Assembly (NCBI GenBank): GCA_026874595.1
Contig: CM049319.1
Location: forward strand, 2,055,501-2,119,500
Reading direction: 5' to 3'
DNA from: Sipunculus nudus
Lineage: Eukaryota; Annelida; Sipuncula; Golfingiida; Sipunculidae
Length of the DNA: 64,000 nucleotides
This document shows positions 36,201 to 46,796 of this stretch, in pieces. Position 1 is the stretch's first letter. Each line of letters starts with the position of its first letter. Under the pieces are notes generated by a model, which made no database searches, had not been told where the DNA came from, and was given only the letters and a program-made list of their open reading frames with translations. Made by a program: the position numbers and the translations under genes.

Positions 36201-39200
36201 TTGATGTATAATTAAAATTTTACCCCTGCCCCCAACTGCTAAACCAGGGATCAGCCCATATTTTGACACACCCAACTACAAAATCGGGGATATCCCTGGT
36301 TTCAAAGATTTGCCAGTGGTTCCTGGCAACACAAGTGTTCGCACAAGGGGACACAATAAAAATCACAGGTGTGTTCCCTCCACATTTAGCGGCTTTTGTC
36401 CACTATTGAATGCTGCTTTGTGAGATTCATGGACGACCGGACACGCCAACATGAAACAGTAATAGCCTTGCCGGCACTTACCGGTCAACCCTGAAGCCAC
36501 TTGTGCTCACGGCAATTGGATGTATTTTCATCATTTGATGAAAAAAGAGGCAAGATTTGACAAGAATTGCAATAAAATCACATGATGTGATTGAGAGTGT
36601 CAGACGCTGTCAAATGCTGAAAACTATATGTCTGTAGGGTATAAAATGACAGCATAATAGGCATTTGTTTAAATGGTCCACTGTTCTCGTTTGACGACAA
36701 ATGGTGCGAGATATAACGAGATATTCACTTATATCACTTAACACTAATCAAATGATTGTTGAACAGTAGAAAAATAAAATCTCTAGCATAAAATTGAAAG
36801 AGATATAGACATTTGTTGAATATTTTGTTCAAAATATCGAATATTCTTGTTTGGCGGGCGATGATGCGAGATTTGGCGAGATTTGCAGTTTTATCATGTT
36901 AAGCTTCTGAAAGGCTACCAGAGGCTGAAACCCTATACTCTTTAACCTAAAACATGATCGAGTTATCAGCATTTCTGCGAAATCTCGTAATTTCTCGTTT
37001 TGACGGAAAAACAGATCGAGATTCTACGAGACTTCCAATTGACTGAATTAGAGCCAAGGGAATGCTACCTCATGCAGAAAACTAGACCCTTGTAGTATAA
37101 ATATCAACAGAGATAGAAGCAAAAAACTAATTATTTTCAGATTGTCAAGTTTTACCCCAAAATTTGGTTACCATGGTAACAGCAGCACAAAGCTAAATGT
37201 ACGCAGGAATAAGCCAATGATCCTAGTTTCAGATAAGATAATAAACATTGTGTTACGTTTAATATTTTTTGAGATATTGCAGAAAAATGATATGTTACAG
37301 TGTTTCAGGTACCACGCCCCCTAGTGGCTATTTCCAAAAAATGAAAAATTGATTTCGAGATATTTATAAATAACTCATAATATATCAATTTCAAAGCCAT
37401 TGTTAAAAAAATGCAACCTGTAGGTCATATTAAATGAAATCTCGAAAACTCTCGTTTGACGAGAAATGGTGCGAGATTTAACGAGACTTTTACTTGAATG
37501 ATAAAAAGCTTATTTAGTACTATCTGATGCAAAAAACTAGAACTCTCTAGCTTTAAAAATGACAAAGTTAGAAAAAATAGTCCATTGATTTTCGATTTTC
37601 ATCACTTTTACCCGAAAATAAGTAACCATGGTGACAACAAATTTGAGTCAGCTACACACCAGATGAAAGGACTTGGAATGACGATTAAAATGAGCTACAG
37701 TTGAAGTAGATACGCTTTATAGAAAAAAAGATATCAAGAAAAAACCGTTTTATGAACTTTTGATGTCCTTGACCTTGACCTTTGACCGATCATGACCAAA
37801 AACAATAGGCTCCGAGGAGAACCGATTTTACACATTATCTATAAGTTTTAGACCGATTGGTGAAAAATTGTGGCCTGTAGAGCACCGACAAACAAACAGA
37901 CAGACAGACAAACAAACATACGGGACTGATCAACATGCTTGCGAAAATCGAAGATTTCCGGCAAGCAATAAACAGACATACAGACAGGGTGATTACTATA
38001 TGGAAACCACTTGTGATCAATAAACACACATTGACCTCCTTGGATGTTGACTTAGAAGTTTCTATGACCAGCAGTTATGATTTGTGCCCTGCTAACGGAC
38101 GGCCGGTTGACCGGACGGCCTGAAGGACAAAGCGCCATTCCTAAACCTCAGTTGACTTACAGTCCACTGAGCTAAAAATTCCCCTCAGATTAAACAAGGA
38201 CATCTGGCTTCAAGTGTAAGTTTTGCAAAGGGTGTTTCAACTTCCACACATATGCATTCAACCACCTTGGGCTATATAGTTTTTCTGTTTATCAGAACTG
38301 GTGCATGTACTGTGTACTACCAGCTTGTAGATAAACTCATACATACATCACAGATGCATTTTAAGAACTTTTCTTAACAGGAATGACCTACCAACAATGC
38401 ATTATTACATACACACTGTAAGCCTGAAATTACAATAATTCTACACAAAATGTAGGCTAACTGCACAACATGTAAAACTAATAGTTATTTTTTCTAATAG
38501 ATGATGTGGATGGTAGTGCATGTACTGAACCATAAGATTTCCCCAGACTGTATTATTAGGAATTATTTTTACCTTTAAATAATATCACTTTTTTTAGACA
38601 CCTCTTTAATAAGAGAGTATTTACCAACCAATATTGAGACAGTTCTGAGACTTACCCTATCATGTTCCCTTTGTCATCATACAACGGTCTCATATCAACC
38701 ATGCTCTGAAAAAAATATGAAATATATCATACTGAAAAAAAGTCATTTACACAAATTCATTAGGGGGTCAAATCATTGGCTTAATATGTCTGCAATGGCA
38801 AATAAAAATATTTTGGAAGCATCTCTTCCCAACTGAATTTGAAATTTTTGATAAATCATAAAGCAATCTGGTTACCCTGGAAATTAATTTGCTAATTCTG
38901 TACATATCACTGATTAATGAAACATTCATCTGAAATAAAGATGAATGAATTTAGTGTTAACACTTAATATCTGGTGATAAACACCTGGTAAGACATCACT
39001 TTGCCGTATCTTACTGTACCACTGAAGTTGTGATAACAAAATCACAGTATACCTTCCATTTCTTTAAAATTTTAACAATGACATCAATTGTCTAGGCTTC
39101 TAGCATTCAAAGTATCTTGTTAGTAAGACCGCCTTCCTGTGTTGGGACCTTTTATTTCTTCTTCCTATTAGCCTGACATTCCTTCAACAAAGCACTGCAA

Positions 39201-42200
39201 GAGTGCACAATACATCCGTCTCATATCTTGAGCCCTTTGACCTCATTTAATATGAATTTTGCCATTAACTTAATTCAGGGTAGAAATGATTTTCATGGAA
39301 TCCCTTAGATTTAGAGCAAGTCATCAGAGCACCACCTAAGCCCGGTGTTCTCTGACCTAGGTAAATATCATAAATTTGACCTGGAATCAGACTCAGAGGA
39401 GATATCTATTGATTAGTTGTCATAGTGAGTTTTGTAAAAATCCATCAAAGCCCTGATAAATTATCATAGCAACACTAAATGTTAACAGATGAATGGAACA
39501 TGGGTACCAATATACCATAATATGTCCTGTCTGAGATGGGCCTATAAAAATATTTCAAACTTTAGTATTACCTTAGGTAGATTTTTGGTGATGTTCTGGT
39601 TTCTTTTGGCTGTCATGTCCACCAAGTATCCGGCTATGTTCATCTGATTCTCATCAACCGCGATGTCCATGACAGTCTTTCCCTAAAATATACCAATTTT
39701 TGCCTATAAAAAGACCAGTCCATGTTGATGAGGATATGAACAAGACAACTTATAAATCTAATTATCCCTCCCCCCATATGAGTGTGTAACACAGTGTCTT
39801 GGGGAATATAAATCTGTAATAAACCATTTAACCCTCACTGCGGCATACTTCCCCAGGTTCACTATCCTCTGGTTGGGCAGTCATATCTTATCAAATATTT
39901 TTCAGAACTGATTATTAATTGATCATCAACTGGTTTACCCTAATAGATGACTGAGTATGAAACAGGAGCCAACTCCCACCACCAGGTAATCATAGACTGA
40001 GTGGCCTGTCTGGCCTCAACTGAAAAGTGTTGTACTTTAACAGGCCATCAACCAACAAGATTCCTACAGAAAAATAGGAAATTTATAAGAACATTTATTA
40101 CAAAATATAGGAGTTTGTAGGAATTTTCAACTGGAATTATAGTGAAATATAGGAGTTTTGCACTACAAAATCATGCTTCACTTGACTTCTTGCCAGTGAG
40201 GTGGAAATCATATCAGTTCACACTTTTCACACATTTTTAAGCTGCATCCTACCTTTTTCAATCTTCCAGTCACACTTTGAACCATATACTGCTGATTCTG
40301 TATGAATATGACTGTCACATTTACATACATAGTTTCTTTGAAAGACCTGAATGTAGGAAAATATAGGAGACCATTTTTCAAAAGAAAATACAGGAATAAA
40401 TGGTGGACAGAAGCCCTGCTGTATATTCCATTATATGTGATAAATATTTGTTATTTTGTGTACCTTATTATTGTTGATGACGGTCGAGGTTCCTGCCTCT
40501 GTCAACATCTTGACCGTCTTGAAATGTTTCTCGTTACTGACTAGAAGGTGTAAAGGTGTATCCCCATTATTGTTGCGAGCATTTAACAAACGAACCACGT
40601 AACCTGAAAATAATATCATGGAGGCTGGTGATAGAGTTCTATACAGACATACATGATATATTCAACCCTGAAACTTCAAAACAACCATATAAAAGTTGTT
40701 GTACATCACATTTATGAGGACTTTCAGGTGGCATCCCTGGCAAAAAACCCTTCATTCAAAGTCAACCCAAAAGTCAAATTAAAATATTAGAACCATAAAT
40801 ATATATAATTATAAATGAGGTACACTGTTCTTTATGATGGTACATGTATGCTTCTTTGAAATTTAAAGCTGATTCTCATATGATATGCAAATATTATTAA
40901 TTAAATATTATTTAGTCATTTTGCTTAAAAATGAAATTTAGAATGAAACAAGTTAGAGGAAAAACAAAAAGATTTTTTATTGCAGGATATTCTGCCAGGG
41001 ATGTTACCTTACAACTAATCATGTCCCACGAGCAAATGTCATGATACAGTTGAATCTGTCATTTCTATCATTATTAGCTGCCAGTACTGCAATAATAACA
41101 CCTTTCCTACAAACTTATTTACGATGCTATTCATCTTTACATGCATGTTTACCTGTCAAAAACAGGTGAAAAGGCCTTAATATTACCCTGGATGTTCTAT
41201 ATTCAGTTAATTTTTTAAAATTGTTATGCATGGCTGCACACAGAAACAAAGTAAAAGTTAAATTACACTTACTTTCCCCCCATGACTTGGCGTAGTACAG
41301 TATGGCACTGATACACTCGTGGAAGTACTCCTTCTCCTGCTGGTCGTGGAATAACAAATCACAACACGTATGTAACGGAGTATTCCCCTCGTGGTTCTTA
41401 ACCAGCAGTGCCTTGCCCATTAAAGGCAGCATCTGCCGGAATTTGTGGATTGCATCATTTGGGCACGTCTCAAGTAGCCTCATGCAGGCACAGTGAAGTC
41501 CTGTATTCCCAGTCCCACGTACCTGTACGATCTCGCTGAAGTTCTGTGACAGCAGCCATTCTAGAACTTTAATACGACCTACAAAGATACATTCAGCAGA
41601 GTTTGAATCAGCCAAACACTAGAAAAAGTATCATTCTTCTGAACATCTGGAACAGCCTTTGTCATTTGGACAATAGCAGAGCATGACTGGCTTGGAATTT
41701 GGAGATCAATTTTATTAATAATAAGAAATTAACTTGAGAAGAAGTTTGATTATAGTCCCATTAACAAGGAAGAATGCTGGAACAGAATAAAAATATTACT
41801 AACAATTATGATAGATATGGATTATATCATGAGCTGTGTGTAATCATAGGAAAACATTGCATGATAATCTACCATTATAGCCCCACAAGTTTCTTATTGA
41901 AACATGCACAAAGCACACTTGGAAGTAGCCTTACCTAGCATACATGCCCAGTGTATCGGTGGGTACTGATATGTAACTACTTGGTCAGGAATTTCACTGC
42001 GGTAGGTCCAACCCCTTGTTACCTGTCAAAAATATAAAGTATCTTTTCATTTATCCACTGCATTATTTCAGAGGAAACAATTTTCAATGTTTTAACAAAT
42101 ATGCACTGGTGATAGTAGCACACTCCCTGGATTATCATTGAAATCTATTTTCCATATTGGGTCAGTCTAAATATATTTCATTATAGATTTCATTATTCTG

Positions 42201-42897
42201 AAAAACTAAGCAGAGCTCATGGCATCTTAATATTTACTGGGGCCAGATATCCTGCAATATTACCTTAAGATAGTACATTTTATACATTATGCTCTCCATC
42301 ATAAATATTTGATCTAAAATCTGAAATATTCTTGACACCACCATATCACCCATTCTTGTGAAATTCAAGTGGTTCCTGAAAGATGGAGCTGCAATTGCCT
42401 CTTTGCAAAATAATTTCTTTTTATGTATGAGAAATTATGGGATATAATAGCCCCTTAGGACACAATTGGCACTGTTCCTAATAGTTCAAGACCAAAAACA
42501 GGTATATCTGAGGTATGGCCACAAAGAAGTTGTATGACAACAATTGTACCACAGTCAAACATAATAAAGATGGGTACAAGCTGGACTTGGTAAGGTGAAT
42601 ATTTTACATACCTGCTCTTGTGATATTATTATATTTTAATCAGCAATTTAACCATCTCTTTACCACGGACAAATTCTGTGACATCAAAACAGATCATTAT
42701 TAGACAATATTTCCAGTACTACTCACTATGCTGTATTTTTTTATGGCGTCACTCAGTTTGCCGACGTTCGTGTTCCACTCTTCATCTTTGAGGTCATCCA
42801 GACAGTTCAGTAGACCAATGAGAAGGGGGTGATGCTGGATTGAGCAGTTAGCACGACAGTATGGGGGACACCTGACCTTTGGCTGATCTGTACTCAT
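22610..42897 (-). CDS. Ankyrin-repeat and coiled-coil protein, complete 11-exon gene, 465 residues
   Basis: Coding exons, in transcript order: 42897-42727, 42022-41935, 41578-41273, 40603-40464, 39682-39572, 38705-38656, 31933-31868, 31104-31072, 29784-29732, 29194-29045, 22839-22610. Every junction is GT-AG and phase-compatible (0,1,1,0,0,2,2,2,1,1), and the lengths sum to 1398 nt. Residues about 78-260 hold about five ankyrin-type units ([46 protein letters not shown]). Residues about 289-340 are a Lys/Ser/Thr/Pro linker, including HKKQK and [10 protein letters not shown]. Residues about 391-460 form a Glu/Lys/Leu heptad coiled coil. No signal peptide or membrane segment. The protein is likely an intracellular scaffold, but I do not recognise an orthologue. 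Introns 6 and 10 consist mostly of inserted repeats. Confidence 0.85.
23611..29023 (+). mobile_element. Element B2 with one 5' end and three 3' ends
   Basis: The start has GTGACCCAGGGGTCA (23620-23634) and GCTCAGCTGAC (23639-23649). Three 3' edges of the form CAGTCAGCTGAGCTAAAA occur at about 24778-24795, 25297-25313 and 29005-29023. The first and third are preceded by the same GGACGGACGACGGACAAA tail. Between and beyond the first two edges the core simply resumes. Short open frames throughout are repeat shadows. Confidence 0.72.
24420..28990 (+). repeat. Tandem array of a 337-338 bp unit, about 13 copies
   Basis: The anchor GGTGGCGCCACC or a close variant recurs at 24440, 24810, 25147, 25622, 25961, 26299, 26634, 26968, 27320, 27657, 27995, 28332 and 28670. 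Each unit holds in order the palindrome, CTGCAGGAACTGATGGAACA, ATGATCAATA, TTGAAGTTTTTGTATGAAAT, a G run, GGCCCCATAGCTCGAAGGAT, GGGTAACAGAGACCTAATTT, GAAGATTCTAGGTCCAGTC, GATTTGTGCC and GTTAACAGATG. Two neighbouring units (about 27320-27994) are repeated almost exactly as a pair at about 27995-28669. Confidence 0.85.
29045..29194 (-). CDS. Ankyrin gene exon 10
   Basis: Residues 340-390, starting [20 protein letters not shown] and ending LAGSTLSIR before the donor GTAAGT. Phase 1 at both ends. The first 38 bases and the acceptor are part of the 59-bp tandem duplication at 29157-29391. Confidence 0.82.
29157..29391 (-). repeat. 59-bp tandem duplication of a splice acceptor, four copies
   Basis: Copies start at 29157, 29216, 29275 and 29333. 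Each contains 38 bases of exon 10, the acceptor (TTATTTTACAG on the minus strand) and about 21 bases of intron. Copy 3 has a few changes. Only the copy nearest the exon keeps the frame; using a more distal acceptor brings in TAG after about 19 codons. Confidence 0.88.
29732..29784 (-). CDS. Ankyrin gene exon 9
   Basis: Codes [17 protein letters not shown] between the acceptor TTCCTCAG and the donor GTGAGT. It is the Thr/Pro-rich part of the linker. Enters in phase 2, leaves in phase 1. Confidence 0.78.
30131..30207. repeat. AT microsatellite in intron 8
   Basis: A pure (AT)n tract of about 77 bp. Confidence 0.88.
30303..30912 (+). mobile_element. Element H
   Basis: The left repeat AGCCCTCAGCC (30307-30317) has an exact inverse GGCTGAGGGCT (30895-30905) followed by AAAAAG. 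A second AGCCCTTCAGC just before the right end makes a 3' hairpin. The core has two to three units with CCAGTGGTTCCTGAGAAAT and GTCAAGGTCA. The CCGGACGGACGG tail before the end is like that of family B. This is the same plan in a 610-bp element. Confidence 0.7.
31072..31104 (-). CDS. Ankyrin gene exon 8 (33-bp micro-exon)
   Basis: Codes [10 protein letters not shown] between the acceptor CATTGCAG and the donor GTATGT. Phase 2 at both ends, so skipping it would keep the frame. Assigned from phase and linker composition, hence less certain than the larger exons. Confidence 0.7.
31868..31933 (-). CDS. Ankyrin gene exon 7
   Basis: Codes [20 protein letters not shown] plus Lys between TTTCAG and GTAAGT. 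Phase 2 at both ends. The basic HKKQK cluster could be part of a nuclear localisation signal, which is only a possibility. The plus-strand frame at 31725-31928 is a shadow. Confidence 0.78.
33250..36220 (+). repeat. 810-bp tandem array and 217-bp sub-repeats
   Basis: The phrase TATGGCACAATAATGATT recurs at 33271, 34081, 34891 and 35701, exactly 810 bp apart. The first three units are almost identical with rare substitutions. Within each unit a roughly 217-bp sub-unit recurs with GCGCCATCTGGCGGC, GAGATATTTTATTTTT and GACAGAGTCCCCACGAG. After 35701 only shorter, more diverged sub-units follow. The identical 117-residue minus-strand frames in each unit are repeat shadows. Confidence 0.88.
33295..33309 (+). 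promoter_or_regulatory. CTCF-like motif, repeated in the array
   Basis: GCGCCATCTGGCGGC, partly palindromic and close to invertebrate CTCF-type sites. It recurs at 34105 and 34915 (+810 each) and in the sub-repeats near 33888, 34698 and 35508. Sites from 35725 on are truncated or changed. Motif match only. Confidence 0.35.
38656..38705 (-). CDS. Ankyrin gene exon 6
   Basis: Codes [16 protein letters not shown] between TTTTTTTCAG and GTAAGT. Enters in phase 0, leaves in phase 2, matching exon 7 across the 6.7-kb intron. Confidence 0.8.
39225..39500 (+). repeat. Repeat K, copy 1 (about two 140-bp units)
   Basis: Units with TTTGACCTCATTTAATATG and AAAATCCATCAAAGCCCTGA, related to the three-unit array at 47315-47760. 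Lies in intron 5 of the ankyrin gene. Confidence 0.6.
39572..39682 (-). CDS. Ankyrin gene exon 5
   Basis: Codes [20 protein letters not shown] and on to NLPK. This is the last ankyrin-type unit; 111 nt, phase 0 at both ends. Confidence 0.83.
40464..40603 (-). CDS. Ankyrin gene exon 4
   Basis: Codes [20 protein letters not shown] and on to [15 protein letters not shown] is a clear ankyrin consensus. Acceptor TTTTCAG, donor GTACAC, a weaker donor than the others. Confidence 0.85.
41273..41578 (-). CDS. Ankyrin gene exon 3
   Basis: Codes residues 87-188, from [13 protein letters not shown] through [13 protein letters not shown] and [12 protein letters not shown] to YYAKSWGE, with donor GTAAGT. 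Two ankyrin units lie here, with an unusually long insertion between them. Confidence 0.87.
41935..42022 (-). CDS. Ankyrin gene exon 2
   Basis: Too short for a simple frame search. Between TTTTTGACAG and GTAAGG it reads [20 protein letters not shown] and PPIHWACML, and the split Gly codon joins it to [10 protein letters not shown] of exon 3, restoring a complete ankyrin helix pair. Confidence 0.85.
42727..42897 (-). CDS. Ankyrin gene exon 1 (start codon)
   Basis: ATG at 42897-42895 in the context AGAAATGAG. Codes [20 protein letters not shown] and on to AIKKYSI, ending at donor GTGAGT in phase 0. An upstream ATG-AGT-AAA-TAG micro-frame lies about 40 bases before. TATCTTCAG ending at 42944 could be an acceptor, making 42943 the 5' edge of this exon and implying an upstream non-coding exon. 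Confidence 0.83.
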
Positions 42898-43003
42898 TTC
42901 TGTGTTGATGCTGTATCTATTTACTCATCTTCTGCCTAATCCTCTGAAGATACAACAGTTTAAACATTAACAAACGCTACTGTAGATTTGCATATTTGTA
43001 AAT
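42898..43003 (-). promoter_or_regulatory. 5' flank of the ankyrin gene
   Basis: Only about 106 bp separate the start codon from element C2. No TATA box is apparent. If there is no upstream exon, the promoter must overlap C2. Confidence 0.35.
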
Positions 43004-44675
43004 AGACTTTTCTTGGCACCGCAGGTGCCATAGTATCCCCAGACAATTAATCCCCCCCCTTAAGAATAGGCCCCCCATCTTCAGCAGCATATACTGACAT
43101 TTGATAAGCAACTAAGGTTTCTTCCATCTATCAACTTGAGAAACAATTTTTCACCAAGTATGGGGGCCAATACAGTTAATCACTCTTGAAAAAAGAGCAT
43201 TAATTTATTCTACAAAAACAGGAAGGTAGGTGGTGCCACCTGTTTGGTTTATGAGAAAATTTCCCCAAAATGTTAGACATGCCACATTTAAGACCAATAC
43301 CATGAACCATCCTGGAGATATAAGCAATTTTCACCCAAAGTACATGTACAGATGGACCCAACAGCAAAATGTTTGCAGATGGCGCCACCAGTCTTGAGTA
43401 CAAGATGGAAGGGTCCAAGATCTATGGATATGCACATTTTCAGGCCAATAGGGCAAACCAGTCCTCAGAAAAGGACATTAATTTATTCTACAAAAATGGG
43501 AAGGTAGGTGGCGCCACCTGTCTGGTTTACAAGAAAACTTTCCAAGATGGATGGACATGCAAAATTTCAGACAAATACCTTGAAACACTCCAGAGGTATG
43601 GCAATTTTCACCCAAAGCACATATACAGATGGATGCACAAGATGGAGGAGTCCAAGATTTTTGGATATGCACAATTTCAGGCCAATAGGGCAAATCACTC
43701 CCCAGAAAAGGGCATGAATTTATTCTACAAAAACCAGAAGGTAGGTGGGGCCACCTGTCTGGTTTACGAACTTTCCAAGATGGATGGACATGGCAAATTT
43801 CAGACTTATACCTTTAACCACTTCAGAGATATGAGCAGTTTTCACCCGAAGCAAAGTATGGATTGACACCACACAATAACGATTGCAGATAGCACCACCA
43901 GTCTAGCATACAAGATGGAGGTATCAAAGATCAATGGACATGCACAATTTCAGTCCAATCTGTCCAACAGGTTTGGACTTATAATGCTCACAGTGCTGTC
44001 AAGTGGCAATGATGAGGTATTAAAAGGCGCAAAAACAAGAAAAGGACAGGTGGCGCAACCTGTCTTCCTTAGAAGACAAAACTATATAAAAAGATCTTCG
44101 GTCAATTTGATTTTTGAACCAATCCATGCATTCCTTATTGAGTTATTTTATTTAAATTAAAATTAAATTTAAATATACATCATCCAATAACCCTTGTCCA
44201 TGAATATACATAATATGAAACTTAAAGTTTCAATGAAAGAAATCTGTCCATTAGTTTTTTACTTATAATGCTCACAGTACTGTTAAGTGGTCAATGATGG
44301 GGTATTAAACAGCATGAAAACAAAAACAGGATAACAGGTGGCGCCACCAGTTTCCGATACATGACAACACTATCCAAATTCTTCGGTCGATTTGATTTTT
44401 GTAAGATGCAAGATTTCTTGAGATATTTAAGAATTTGTGTGATTTTCACCCCAAAAAATGGATCTATTCAAAGCCAAGGTCACTCTCCTAGTAAAGGTCA
44501 TGACCCCATTTTAAATAGGCTTTGTCCTCTCACCCATATCTATACACAAGTCAAGTTTGGTAAAGATCTGTAAAATATTTTTTGAGTTATTGTGTCCAAA
44601 CGAAATCTCTGCGTCGGCGGTGGTGTGACTGTCCTTAAACTATAGTATCCCGACTTTGTCTGGGGATACAAATGG
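43004..44675 (+). mobile_element. Element C2 (C ends, different core)
   Basis: The ends match C1: TGGCACC-gca-GGTGCCA (43014-43030), GTATCCCCAGACA (43033-43045) and TGTCTGGGGATAC (44657-44669). Most of the core is a different tandem unit of about 120-240 bp with CAGATGGCGCCACCAGTCT, TTTCCAAGATGGATGGACAT and ACAATTTCAGGCCAATAGGG, and exact palindromes at 43507 and 44337. Open frames at 43200-43866 are repeat shadows. Confidence 0.75.
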
Positions 44676-44819
44676 TATTATAATACCCTGTTCCAACAGT
44701 GTACATCTCTTTGTAGGGAATATTTGTTTTAACTCAAAAGTAAAGGAACAAACCTGAGGAACAAACCTAATTTACATGGGAACAAAGCACCTGCCTCCTA
44801 CAATATTTAGAAAACCCAA

Positions 44820-45640
44820 ATTTAAATAAGTGACCCAGGGGTCAGGACGCTCAGCTGGTCATTGACACTGAGAAATTCTATCAACTTAGAATGCTGTCAT
44901 TTTAGTATTTTTGCAAAAGTGCCTGTGGCAGTTGTGAATAATTTATCAAATAGATTTTCGTCCAATTTCACTGCTGATAGATACATACCAATTATGTACA
45001 TGTGTAAATGATGCATGTTCTTTTAAATATGTGCATTAAATGTAAAATATTTGTTTGCTGGGCTATACATTTGTGATGATGTAAACTCCAATTTTTAAGT
45101 CTGAAAAATGCATATAAAATAAAGAAAATGTAGATGGCACCACCAGTCTTCCACAGCTGAAAGGGTGATCCATGATCAATAAGCTTGCTCAGAAAGATCA
45201 TTGCAATCATTACTGAGATATTGATCTAAAGTATGAATTTTATACATCAACAGCTGAAAATGCTTGACTTTGCAATTGTGTATGCAACAGTTCTGAAGAT
45301 CTGGCTGGGTGGATTTTCTTCATTTTTTACAAGCTATCAATGTTATATGGGCAGATAATGCACAATTTTTAAGTTTTGGAGCATGAACTTTTTATTTTGC
45401 AGCCCCAAACACTAACACAAGTGTGATTTTTGTAGTGCTAAAACACACAAAAACATGCGTTACTCGTAGGATATGGGCCACAGTGACCTTATTTGTGGGT
45501 ATGCAAGGGGGATTTCAAAGGACCAAACTAGATCTTAAGAAAGAAGTTTTCAGATCAAATGGTCACTATTTGTGCCTTGTTGGCTGTACAGATGGCAAGA
45601 TGGGTGACGAACAAAGGAAGATCACTACAGTGAACTTCTT
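44820..45640 (+). mobile_element. Element B4, 3' end worn away
   Basis: The left end has GTGACCCAGGGGTCAGGACGC, GCTCAGCTGG (44830-44861). The core holds a B-like unit (GATGGCACCACCAGTCTTCC, GATATGGGCCACAGTGACCT), and the tail GATGGGTGACGAACAAAGG matches the usual tail, but the closing GCTGAGCTAAAA is lost. Confidence 0.6.
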
Positions 45641-46796
45641 TATTTTATATAATGACACAACACATTTTTCTACATGTTTATTTATGATAATAATAACAAT
45701 AATACTACTAAATTTTAGATATTAAATAAGAAAAAACAAACTTCCAATGTAAACAGAAAAGTTAAAATTAAATAATAAATGACAACCTCCATTACTGACG
45801 TTATAAATTTGTTTGGTTGCACACAATAAAGCCTTCAGTTTTAATACTATATACGTGGCATTTCTGCAGTCTAAGTGGTCAAATTTTAAAAAGCCATGTG
45901 GTATTGTTTCCTAATTCCCCAGTAGATGGCGACAACACAGAACTTCTAAATGTTTCAGAACTGACAGAGATTTGACGACAATCTTTATACGAGCTGTAAA
46001 ATACAGCTGTAAGATTTTACGGGAGAATAAGATGAAAAAATATTCACAATCCCTAACCAGTCTCATCATATTTGAAGGTAAAAACTTATATTAATGTCAC
46101 CGGACAAATTCCTAACTAGTTATATCATCTAACCTACAAGGACAGTGTCCGATTGGACTTCCTACTAGGAGAAACTCTGATCAGACTCTCTCCTAGTACA
46201 ACTGGCAAGTCTACTATGACTAACTCTGATCAACAAGAGACCACAACTTAATATGACTTTCTACTAGTAGGATCAGAGATTCTACCAGGACAACTTCTGA
46301 TCGTAGTCTTTACTTGGACAAACTCTGATCAACAAAGAGACCACAACTTATCAAGTTTTATTAGATAGTTATAAATTATATAAAATAATCAGGTATAAGT
46401 AAAGTATTTGTTCATGTTACATAGTGAACAGATTCCTTTTTTGTGGAAGCCTTGGGAACAATAATATACCATACAAGTATGAGATTGTAGAATGATTGCT
46501 TGATGCTTGTCTGCTTTTGCCATTTTTGGCACATGAATTTGTCAATTATATTTTTAAGGGTGGCTTGGTGTTTTTAGGGTTGGTCGTGTAACCAGAAACA
46601 GACTTTAATTTGTTTCCCTTAATATACCCAGTATAAAGAGCCCCCTACGAGTATAACCTAATGTTCTGCACTCAGGACAGTGAAAGGTCCATGTTGACAC
46701 CAAATATACCTGTCCTAATGGTATGAAAGTTGTTAACCGACCGAGAAATGCATTGTCTGAAAAGCCTGTTTTGTCCTACATGATTTGTTGTTGTTT

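Larger units (their letters stand above)
33174..37972 (+). mobile_element. Element A2, nested in B3
   Basis: The left end GCTTGCCGGAAAT (33174-33186) has the exact inverse ATTTCCGGCAAGC (37954-37966), followed by AATAAA. A further GCTTGCGAAAATC just before the right end forms a hairpin. The left half is the 810-bp array and the right half (36900-37972) matches 1-1207. The link between the two halves rests on the matching ends and needs a separate copy to confirm. Confidence 0.55.
32121..38178 (+). mobile_element. Element B3 with C-type core, interrupted by element A2
   Basis: The start GGGACCCATGGGTCT (32126-32140), then GACGCTCAGCTG, is the family B left end. The core 32200-33110 is made of the 145-bp units typical of C1/C3 (GTGACCTTGACCTTTGACC). 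After the A2 insertion the B tail resumes at about 37973 with GATTTGTGCCCTGCTAACGG and ends CCACTGAGCTAAAA (38164-38177). Thus family B ends enclose a family C core. Confidence 0.62.
31934..38655 (-). other. Ankyrin gene intron 6, mostly element B3 with A nested
   Basis: 6722 bp, of which about 6.06 kb (32121-38178) is one inserted element carrying a second one. Only about 0.66 kb is left as original intron. Confidence 0.7.

Noticed and set aside
43369-43866. 165-residue frame with internal repeats
   Set aside because: It is the tandem core of element C2. The repetition is at DNA level and stops appear in other copies of the unit.
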